Origin: a virus
Length of the DNA: 30,182 nt
Direction: 5' to 3' (one strand)
Virus record (IMG/VR): IMGVR_UViG_3300024999_001289
Location: 1-30,182 of that record
Part shown: one piece after another, positions 13,589-19,498 of the stretch
How the letters are laid out: each line of letters opens with the position of its first letter
Position numbering within the stretch: position 1 is the stretch's first letter
Notes under the pieces: model-generated
Seen by the model: only the letters and a program-made list of their open reading frames with translations
The model's database searches: none
Told to the model about the DNA's origin: nothing
Made by a program: the position numbers and the translations under genes

Positions 13589-15050
13589 TCCAATGTTATT
13601 GACAGACTTTTATAAAATTTCTCACCGTATTATGGCAGAAAAAGGTATTCAAAAAACATATTCTACATTTACACCGAGATCATCAAGAATTAAAGGTATT
13701 AATGATGTAGTATTTTTTGGACTACAAGGTTTTATTAAAGAATATTTAATTGAATATTTTAATGACAATTTCTTTAATAAAAACAAACAAGAAGTTATTG
13801 CTGAATATAAAAGAATTATTAAATTTACTTTAGGTGATAACTGTGCAGATACAGAACATATTGAAAAATTACATGATTTAGGATATTTACCAATTAAAAT
13901 ATGTGCTTTAAAAGAGGGAACAGTAGCACCTATTAAAATACCTTTATTTACAATAGAAAATACACATAATGAATTTCACTGGTTAACAAATTACATAGAA
14001 ACATTAACGAGTGCTTGTATGTGGAAACCTATAACTACAACAACTATAGTTAAAAAATACAGAGAAATATGTGAAAAGTGGGCAGAAAAAACTTCTAATA
14101 TAAAAGACCATCTTCAATGGCAATGTCATAATTTTAGTTATAGAGGTATGAGTGGGAATGAAGATGCTATAACTACTGGAGCAGGACAATTATTATATTT
14201 TACAGGGACAGATACTATTCCAAGTATTTGTTATTTAGAAAAATATTATAATGCAAATGTGGAAAATGAATTGGTTGGAGCAAGTGTATTGGCTACAGAG
14301 CATAGTATCCAATGTCAATATCAAGATGATTTAAAATATTATAAAAGAATGATTAATGAAGTAGCACCTGAAGGAATTATTTCAATTGTATCTGACGGTT
14401 ATGATTATTGGAATGTTATTGGAAATATCATACCACAATTAAAAAATGATATTATAAATAGAAATGGTAAGTTAGTTGTCAGACCAGATACGGGAAATCC
14501 AGTAGATATTATTTGTGGTGATAAAAATTCTACTGATGAAGTGATTAGAAAAGGTTCTATTGAATCATTATGGGATACATTTGGTGGTACAATTAATTCA
14601 AAAGGTTATAAAGTATTAGATTCACATATTTCTTTGATATATGGAGATGCGATCACTCTTGAAAGAGCAGAAGAAATATTTAAACGATTAGAATTAAAAG
14701 GATTCTCTAGTGAAAATGTTGTGTTTGGTATTGGTTCTTATTCATTAGGATATTACACTAGAGATTCATTTGGTATAGCTATTAAAGCAACACAAGTAAT
14801 GATAGATGGTAAAGAAATAAATATTTTTAAAGATCCAAAAACAGATAGTGATAAAATTAAAAAATCACAAAAAGGCAGAATTGTTGTTTATAAAGATGAT
14901 TTTCATGAAATTAGATATAAAGATGAATTAACACAAAAAGATTGTAAAAAGTTTAATAAAATTAATTTATTAGAAGATGTATTTATTGATGGAAAACTAG
15001 TTAGAGATGAAAGTTTAGCAGAAATTAGAAAAAGAGTGTTGAATAATTAA
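13578..15050 (+). CDS. Nicotinamide phosphoribosyltransferase-like enzyme, candidate Namat of NARP1, 490 aa
   Basis: NAMPT family throughout. TDFYKISHR (9-17), GLQGFIKEYLI (48-58), SYRGMSGNEDA (177-187), FTGTDTI (208-214, substrate Asp 212), ATEHSI (239-244, catalytic His 242) and VVRPDTGNP (300-308, Arg 302 and Asp 304) correspond to the human residues Asp219, His247, Arg311 and Asp313. Length is normal. I start at 13578 because AAAGGAG at 13561-13567 is 10 bases away, while the upstream in-frame ATG at 13569 is only 1 base away. It condenses nicotinamide with an activated ribose. Paired with the Prs-like gene and with no NMN adenylyltransferase nearby, direct NAD+ formation from ADP-ribose pyrophosphate is the favoured reading. 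Last gene of the operon. Confidence 0.9.
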   Translation: MKINPMLLTDFYKISHRIMAEKGIQKTYSTFTPRSSRIKGINDVVFFGLQGFIKEYLIEYFNDNFFNKNKQEVIAEYKRIIKFTLGDNCADTEHIEKLHDLGYLPIKICALKEGTVAPIKIPLFTIENTHNEFHWLTNYIETLTSACMWKPITTTTIVKKYREICEKWAEKTSNIKDHLQWQCHNFSYRGMSGNEDAITTGAGQLLYFTGTDTIPSICYLEKYYNANVENELVGASVLATEHSIQCQYQDDLKYYKRMINEVAPEGIISIVSDGYDYWNVIGNIIPQLKNDIINRNGKLVVRPDTGNPVDIICGDKNSTDEVIRKGSIESLWDTFGGTINSKGYKVLDSHISLIYGDAITLERAEEIFKRLELKGFSSENVVFGIGSYSLGYYTRDSFGIAIKATQVMIDGKEINIFKDPKTDSDKIKKSQKGRIVVYKDDFHEIRYKDELTQKDCKKFNKINLLEDVFIDGKLVRDESLAEIRKRVLNN

Positions 15051-15067
15051 AATTATAAAACTAAACA

Positions 15068-15109
15068 CTATATGTAGTAGTACAATTCTATATTAACTAC
15101 TACATATAG
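15068..15109. repeat. Inverted repeat, copy 3 of 3 (ATATAGTG family, arms swapped)
   Basis: CTATATGTAGTAG (15068-15080) pairs perfectly with CTACTACATATAG (15097-15109), 13 bp with a 16-base loop. Compared with the copy at 7765-7810 the two arms are exchanged in order, though the core ACTATATGTAGTA is the same. It begins 17 bases after the stop of the NAMPT-like gene and probably marks the end of the NAD operon. A weak A-run follows. Confidence 0.7.
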
Positions 15110-15171
15110 AAAAATATTGACACCAAAGCTGAATTTTATCACGAAATAATAACAAAATTGGAGGTAGAAAT

Positions 15172-16680
15172 TTGGAGTTAATTTATAAAACAAACAATGG
15201 TAAACTTATTCATGGTGATAATATTGAGATAATGAAGAAAGTTAAAGATAATACATATGATAGTTGTATATCTGATTTCCCCTATGATTTAAAATTTATG
15301 GGTAAGAAATGGGACAATACAGGAGATTTTTATCAATGGTGCTATAAAAGAGCAATTGAATTATATAGAATAATTAAATCTGGTGGTTATGTTTGTGTAT
15401 TTGGTCATCCTAAGACAAATCATAGAATGAAATGTGCTTTTGAAGATGCAGGTTTTCAAATAGTAGAAGAAATTGACTGGATTTATGGAACTGGATTTCC
15501 AAAAAATCAAGATATAGGGAAGTTATTTGATAAACGTAAAGGTGGTTCATTAATTGCAGACGAGATTATGAAATATCTTAAAAAACATAGAGAATTAAAA
15601 GGAGTTTCTATATCTCAATTAGATAAAGATATTTTTAATGGAACAACTAAATATAGTAGATGGTATGAAGAAAGAAATGATGGTAGATTACCAAATGAAG
15701 AAGATTGGTTTAAATTAAAAGAATATTTAAAGTTTGATAATACATATGATGAATTAATTAAACAGGCAGAAAGAGAAAAGATAAGTGAATATAAACAATA
15801 TAGAAGTGAAGATGGAAATTGGGCAACAAATAAACAAGGCAGTATGTTTAAATCAGGTGAAAAAATAATTGATATTACTTTACCATCTAGTAGTTTAGCA
15901 CAAAAATGGGACGGATGGAAAACTTCAGGTTTAAAACCAGCACATGAACCTATTACTGTATTTCAAAAACCATTAGAAAAAAATTATTGTTACAATATAG
16001 AAAAGTATAATTGTGGTGCAATGAATATAGATGCTTGTAGGATTCCTACTTCACAAGATGATAAAGATATTATCAATGCAAAAGCATCTAAAAATCCAAC
16101 AACTAACTATTCAGATAGTGAAAATAAAATATATGGTGCATATGCAGAAGATAAATCAGTACCAGCAAATGAGATAGGAAGATTCCCAGCTAATATTATT
16201 CTTGATTCTTCTATGGGAGAAATATTAGATAATCAAAGTGGTATTAGTAAATCTAAAAAATCAATGCGTGGTATTGGATTAACTGATAGTTTAATTTATG
16301 GAAAAGGTGATAAAAATTTCGATACTATGAGAGGACATAATGATTCAGGTGGTGCAAGTAGATATTTTTTAAAAATTGAAGATGAAGATTTTGTACCATT
16401 CCTTTATTGCTCTAAAGCAACTAAAAAAGAAAAAGGCGAAGGTAATACTCATGTTACAGTTAAACCAAAAGCATTAATTAAATGGTTGATAAAATTAGTT
16501 ACTCCTATTGACGGTAAAACAATTGATTGCTGTGCAGGAAGTGGAACACATGGATTAAGTTGTGAAGAATTAAATAAAGAAGAAGGATATAATCTTAAAT
16601 GGATTAATATTGAATTATTAAATACCGAGAAAGAACCTTATTGTGAAATTGCAAAGAATAGGATTAAAAGTGTAATATAA
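15172..16680 (+). CDS. DNA amino-methyltransferase (N4-C/N6-A) with inserted helical domain, 502 aa (TTG start)
   Basis: The catalytic motif IV appears first as SDFPYDLKF (DFPY at 35-38, a variant of DPPY). The S-adenosylmethionine motif I comes near the C-terminus as IDCCAGSGTHG (about 451-461), preceded by HVTVKPKALIKWLI. That order is typical of beta-type amino-methyltransferases. Between them, residues about 120-195 form an insertion (KHRELKGVSISQLDKDI, WYEERNDGRLPNEEDWFKL) that looks like a helix-turn-helix-type domain seen in other phage DNA methylases. No restriction enzyme is adjacent, so it is probably an orphan methylase that protects phage DNA. The TTG start at 15172 has GGAGGT 6 bases upstream. 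Confidence 0.88.
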   Translation: MELIYKTNNGKLIHGDNIEIMKKVKDNTYDSCISDFPYDLKFMGKKWDNTGDFYQWCYKRAIELYRIIKSGGYVCVFGHPKTNHRMKCAFEDAGFQIVEEIDWIYGTGFPKNQDIGKLFDKRKGGSLIADEIMKYLKKHRELKGVSISQLDKDIFNGTTKYSRWYEERNDGRLPNEEDWFKLKEYLKFDNTYDELIKQAEREKISEYKQYRSEDGNWATNKQGSMFKSGEKIIDITLPSSSLAQKWDGWKTSGLKPAHEPITVFQKPLEKNYCYNIEKYNCGAMNIDACRIPTSQDDKDIINAKASKNPTTNYSDSENKIYGAYAEDKSVPANEIGRFPANIILDSSMGEILDNQSGISKSKKSMRGIGLTDSLIYGKGDKNFDTMRGHNDSGGASRYFLKIEDEDFVPFLYCSKATKKEKGEGNTHVTVKPKALIKWLIKLVTPIDGKTIDCCAGSGTHGLSCEELNKEEGYNLKWINIELLNTEKEPYCEIAKNRIKSVI

Positions 16681-16699
16681 ATACATATAATAAATCAAC

Positions 16700-16717
16700 A
16701 CGAAACTACTGTTTCGT
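16700..16717. terminator. Hairpin between convergent genes
   Basis: ACGAAAC (16700-16706), loop TACT, GTTTCGT (16711-16717). It sits between the end of the methyltransferase gene (+) and the end of the minus-strand gene, 20 bases from each stop, with A/T-rich flanks on both sides (AATAAAT, ATTTATT). This placement fits a bidirectional terminator. Confidence 0.6.
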
Positions 16718-16734
16718 TATAAATTTATTATTTA

Positions 16735-16938
16735 TTACTTGTTAATTCTTTTAATATTTTTATTATTAATACGATTTTTACAAGAAGGACAGTTGTAATA
16801 TAAAACAATATAATCTTTAACTTTTTCAATGGGATAAAATCCTGTTTCTTCTCCCCATAAACAATTAGAAGTATTATTATTCCATTTAGAAGCAGGATTT
16901 GCTTTTTTACAGATAGAACACAAATATAATTTATTCAT
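16735..16938 (-). CDS. Small zinc-ribbon protein on the opposite strand, 67 aa
   Basis: The only minus-strand gene in the window. It has CSICKKANPASKW near the N-terminus and CPSCKNRINN near the C-terminus, with one more Cys in between (NCLWGEETGFYPI), giving a zinc-ribbon-like layout. The start at 16938 (ATG) has GAGGG 11 bases upstream; an in-frame ATG at 16974 would add 12 basic residues but lacks a ribosome binding site. An extended -10 (TGTTATAAT on the minus strand, 16980-16988) lies upstream. Convergent with the methyltransferase gene and divergent from the next gene. Function unknown; a small regulator or inhibitor would fit the isolated placement. Confidence 0.6.
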   Translation of the reverse strand: MNKLYLCSICKKANPASKWNNNTSNCLWGEETGFYPIEKVKDYIVLYYNCPSCKNRINNKNIKRINK

Positions 16939-16979
16939 ATTTTGCAATACCCTCTTTCGTCTTATTTTTATCATATTAT

Positions 16980-16988
16980 ATTATAACA
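16980..16988 (-). promoter_or_regulatory. Extended -10 promoter for the minus-strand gene
   Basis: Read on the minus strand, positions 16988-16980 spell TGTTATAAT, an extended -10. The -35 position (17003-17008) gives only TTTTTC, so this promoter depends on the TG extension. The distance to the ATG at 16938 is about 40 bases, a normal leader. Confidence 0.5.
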
Positions 16989-17012
16989 TATTTTAGAGAG
17001 GAGAAAAAGATT

Positions 17013-17744
17013 ATAGAAAATTATTGTTATAAATGCAATATATCATCAAATAAAACAAAATTATATTCTACATTTGGGAAATACATATGTAAGGAATGTT
17101 TAGATAAAAGAAAAACTGGTCGTAAGGGTCATAGTGGTATGATATATGATAAGAATATTAAAGAAGAAGATTACTATGATAATGATATAAAAGAAGAAAA
17201 ATTATATTTAAAACCAATTAAAAAAAGCAACAAATTATTTGTTAAATGGTTTATAGAACATTATCCAGAAAGTAAAGGTATAGTAGGAAGACAAATTAAT
17301 TTTTTAATATATTCATATGGGAAACCTATAGGTATTATAGGTTTTGCTTCGCCTCCATTAAATTATAAAAAGTTTAATCAATTTTTTGAATTAGATAGTA
17401 AAAATAAATCTAGTGAAAATGCCAAATTATTTTTAAACAATAATGTTTTTAGAATAGTATATACTGAGAAAAATTTAGGAACACAAATATTAAAATTAGC
17501 TAGAAAACAATTATTTAAAATATATAAGGAAAAATATAATCAAGAATTATTAGGATTGATTACATTTGTTGAACCACCAAGAACAGGTTCGTTATATAAA
17601 GCAGATAATTGGTCATACATAGGAGAAACACAAGGTATTGAAGTTAAACGTAGAGGAAACGAATGGATTGAAAAACAATACATAATCGGTGATAAAAAGT
17701 ACATATATGGTTATAAATATAAAATTAATAAAACAAAAATATAA
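17013..17744 (+). CDS. Zn-ribbon plus DUF4338/Mom-like protein, 243 aa, apparent ATA start
   Basis: The first ATG in frame is at 17139, but the 42 codons before it encode a clear zinc ribbon (YCYKCNISSN, then YICKECLDKRKTGRKG), much like the one at 25698. The frame has AGGAG (16999-17003) 9 bases before an ATA at 17013; ATT at 17010 is an alternative. The main domain has GRQINFLIYSYGKPIGIIGF, FRIVYTEKNLGTQILKLARK, LLGLITFVEPPRTGSLYKAD and NWSYIGETQGI, which recall DUF4338 and the related Mom acyltransferase-like GNAT fold. Mom proteins modify adenine in phage DNA; DUF4338 also occurs in the Druantia defence system. Next to a DNA methyltransferase, a role in DNA modification is plausible but unproven. 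Confidence 0.7.
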   Translation: MENYCYKCNISSNKTKLYSTFGKYICKECLDKRKTGRKGHSGMIYDKNIKEEDYYDNDIKEEKLYLKPIKKSNKLFVKWFIEHYPESKGIVGRQINFLIYSYGKPIGIIGFASPPLNYKKFNQFFELDSKNKSSENAKLFLNNNVFRIVYTEKNLGTQILKLARKQLFKIYKEKYNQELLGLITFVEPPRTGSLYKADNWSYIGETQGIEVKRRGNEWIEKQYIIGDKKYIYGYKYKINKTKI

Positions 17745-17763
17745 TAAATATAAAAAATACATA

Positions 17764-17792
17764 TTGCAATTTACTATTAATAATGTTATAAT
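17764..17792 (+). promoter_or_regulatory. Sigma-A promoter with extended -10
   Basis: TTGCAA (17764-17769), 17-base spacer, and TGTTATAAT with TATAAT at 17787-17792. It precedes the zinc-finger gene at 17823, whose AAGGAGG follows after about 16 bases. The -35 differs from TTGACA in one position but the TG extension compensates. Confidence 0.65.
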
Positions 17793-17822
17793 TACAAAAA
17801 CATTGTTAAGGAGGTTTTAATT

Positions 17823-17978
17823 ATGCAAAAATGTGAAATATGTAAAGTATGCGGAAAAGAAACAGAAAATTATTGTATTTGTGATAGTTGTAACTCTGCT
17901 TATTGTGTTGAACATATAGGTCAATTTAATGAATGTCCTTTATGTGGAAAGGAACATACATTTAAAGAGAATTTTTAA
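17823..17978 (+). CDS. Small treble-clef/RING-like zinc-finger protein, 51 aa
   Basis: Nine cysteines and one or two histidines are arranged as CEICKVCGKE, YCICDSCNSAYCVEHIGQF and CPLCGKEH. The cross-brace spacing (CxxC, CxxC, CxxEH, CPLC) recalls RING/B-box-type fingers and would bind two zinc ions. Such proteins in phages are usually adaptors or inhibitors binding a host protein. AAGGAGG about 8 bases before the ATG, with its own promoter at 17764-17792. The next gene starts 24 bases downstream. Confidence 0.7.
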   Translation: MQKCEICKVCGKETENYCICDSCNSAYCVEHIGQFNECPLCGKEHTFKENF

Positions 17979-18002
17979 AGTATAATAAAAGGAGTGTTAA
18001 AT

Positions 18003-18416
18003 ATGAGTTATAAAATTTACATTGGAGATTCTAAATGCACAAAATGTGGTAAGTCTCATAAGAAAATCTTTGAGATTGATGGTAAACCATACGGATCAAG
18101 TTGTGCAAAAGATATTATTGGTAAAGAACTAACTGCTCCTGTATGGTTGTATGAATTAGCAGAACAACATGTGCAAAGTAGAATAAAAAGCAACGATATT
18201 GAAAATGTCGAAGATTTTGAAGTTAATTTTTGGAATGAATTGCCTGATGACAAAAATACAATATTGGGTAGAAGTTTTAATAATTTATTTGAGAGTTATA
18301 TTTATCATAAAACAATCAAAATTAAAGGAAAATCAGTAAAAGTTGATTGGCAACATGAAATAGTTGGTTATTTGCATAATAGACATGCAGAAATTACATT
18401 TAATACAATAAAATAG
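18003..18416 (+). CDS. Hypothetical protein with N-terminal zinc finger, 137 aa
   Basis: CTKCGKSHKKIFEIDGKPYG-SSCAKD (residues 12-35) forms a zinc-finger-like module of the type C-x2-C...G-x2-C found at the start of many phage proteins. The rest is helical with Trp and His residues (APVWLYELAEQHVQSRI, VDWQHEIVGYLHNRHAEI). I choose ATG 18003, with AGGAG 8 bases before it, over the GTG at 17994, which lies inside the ribosome binding site. Not recognised further. A non-coding stretch of 292 bases follows. Confidence 0.7.
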   Translation: MSYKIYIGDSKCTKCGKSHKKIFEIDGKPYGSSCAKDIIGKELTAPVWLYELAEQHVQSRIKSNDIENVEDFEVNFWNELPDDKNTILGRSFNNLFESYIYHKTIKIKGKSVKVDWQHEIVGYLHNRHAEITFNTIK

Positions 18417-18536
18417 TTTAAAATATGTTAAATTTGGTTTATCACGTTTTTTATCGATCAAATATTCAATTTAACTTACTTATACTTCCATTTGCTATAT
18501 AGTTTAAATGTCATAATAAAATAACGGTTTTATCAC

Positions 18537-18587
18537 AATATGGGTAAAATAACACAAAATCGTAACATACCTGATTTTACCCATATT
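18537..18587. terminator. 14-bp inverted repeat, terminator or operator
   Basis: AATATGGGTAAAAT (18537-18550) pairs perfectly with ATTTTACCCATATT (18574-18587), with a 23-base loop. It is 120 bases after the previous stop, which is far for a simple terminator, so a regulatory binding site is also possible. Confidence 0.5.
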
Positions 18588-18597
18588 AATGTCAACA

Positions 18598-18618
18598 AAT
18601 CCTTATAATACAAGGATT
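18598..18618. repeat. Small hairpin with TATAAT at its loop
   Basis: AATCCTT (18598-18604) and AAGGATT (18612-18618) enclose ATAATAC. A TATAAT word spans 18604-18609, at the edge of the loop. Seven base pairs could be chance in AT-rich DNA; a role as operator is possible. Confidence 0.35.
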
Positions 18619-18708
18619 AGAGAGCATTTATATACATAAAATAAAAGTATAATATAACTATCAACAAAAAAAAGATTTTATAATGAAATAAGTAGAATGG
18701 AGGAAATT

Positions 18709-18966
18709 ATGAGAGCATATCCAATGTTAGAAGTGAGAAAAATATTTCCAGAAGAACCTTCTCAAATTGAAAAATATATAGAAAGAATTAATAAATGTAT
18801 AAAAAATGCTCTTGAATCAAAAGAAAGAAAAATTATTTATTTATTTGATAGAGTATTAGATTCGGAAGAAATTGATGAAATATTTAAAATATATAGAAGT
18901 GAAGGTTATAATATTACTATAGAACATGATTATTTTATACGCCCAAGAATAAATATATATTGGTAA
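18709..18966 (+). CDS. Small hypothetical protein, 85 aa
   Basis: Start placed at ATG 18709 because the upstream in-frame ATG at 18697 overlaps the ribosome binding site GGAGG (18699-18703). The protein has a helical first half (PSQIEKYIERINKCIKNALE) followed by a hydrophobic strand (KIIYLFDRVL), an acidic helix (SEEIDEIFKIYRSEG) and a final strand (YNITIEHDYF), an alpha/beta layout. It ends in an Arg/Ile/Tyr-rich tail. No family recognised. It opens a run of small genes leading to the DHH gene. Confidence 0.65.
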   Translation: MRAYPMLEVRKIFPEEPSQIEKYIERINKCIKNALESKERKIIYLFDRVLDSEEIDEIFKIYRSEGYNITIEHDYFIRPRINIYW

Positions 18967-19001
18967 TATAAAATAAATATAATAAAAAGGAGATAATCAC
19001 T

Positions 19002-19293
19002 ATAAAAAACGATAATACACTAAAAAGAATAAATGAAACATATCAAAATAATATAGAACAAATTGGAAAAGAATTATTATATATTGGAATTAGTGTAAGA
19101 AAAAATAAAAAGTGAGTATAAATTATTACCAATAGTTCTTGAAGAAATTTCTGCACAATGGGATGAATTATCTTTAGAAGAAAATAAAGTTGTTAAAATA
19201 TGGATTTGTCAAACTATAGCAGGTATAAGAGATAGAAACTATTTAATAGCTTTAATTGATAATTTACATAAAGGGAGGAATTTAATATGGTAA
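19002..19293 (+). pseudogene. Frameshifted small gene resembling a tape-measure protein block, apparent ATA start
   Basis: An open frame with AAGGAG (18987-18992) 9 bases before ATA 19002 encodes 37 residues and stops at TGA 19113-19115. Shifting by +1 at the preceding A-run continues without a break to TAA 19291-19293. Joined, the product reads ELLYIGISVRKNKK-EYKLLPIVLEEISAQWDELSL and IAGIRDRNYLIALIDN. From memory this strongly resembles the conserved GIxVR...LxeLaxxWdxLs...AGtRqrNxflaLmdN block of Bacillota tape measure proteins. Because the resemblance runs across the frame break, the two parts belong to one product. Causes could be an extra A (error or decay), +1 recoding at the UGA, or a second start at ATA 19105. 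It overlaps the next gene by 7 bases. Confidence 0.6.
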
Positions 19294-19454
19294 TGAAACC
19301 TGAAGAATTTGATAGTTTATATTTATTATTTTTAAATGGCAATGAATTAACTAGAGAAGAAGTTAAAAATTTGTTTGATACTTTTGGAGAATTAATAAAT
19401 GAATATAAACGATTATTAGAAGGATGTAAGATGTTATCAACAAGTAATTTATAA
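19287..19454 (+). CDS. Small hypothetical helical protein, 55 aa
   Basis: Short but with a good ribosome binding site (GGGAGG about 9 bases upstream) and normal codon use. It is helical (ELTREEVKNLFDTFGELINE, then a Lys/Arg end) and resembles a small helical bundle protein. An EF-hand-like acidic loop is not present. It overlaps the end of the frameshifted gene by 7 bases. Function unknown. Confidence 0.6.
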   Translation: MVMKPEEFDSLYLLFLNGNELTREEVKNLFDTFGELINEYKRLLEGCKMLSTSNL

Positions 19455-19498
19455 TAATATATTAAAAATATAAAATAATAAATAGGAGGAAATTTATT

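Larger units (their letters stand above)
18417..18708. other. Intergenic region with repeats, no gene
   Basis: No open frame with a ribosome binding site is present on either strand. The region holds a 14-bp inverted repeat (18537-18587), a 7-bp hairpin (18598-18618) and two copies of a TTTATCAC-like word (near 18438 and 18528). A similar word occurs before the methyltransferase gene (near 15134). It is AT-rich even for this genome and could carry a promoter for 18709 (TATAAT at 18648-18653, without a good -35). Confidence 0.5.

Noticed and set aside
2349-15109. CRISPR array from the three inverted repeats
   Set aside because: Only three copies, thousands of bases apart, with differing arms and no regular spacers.
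15117-15145. TTGACA before the methyltransferase as a promoter
   Set aside because: No TATAAT-like box at 16-18 bases; the matching position reads CACGAA. A promoter here would need an activator, so not called.
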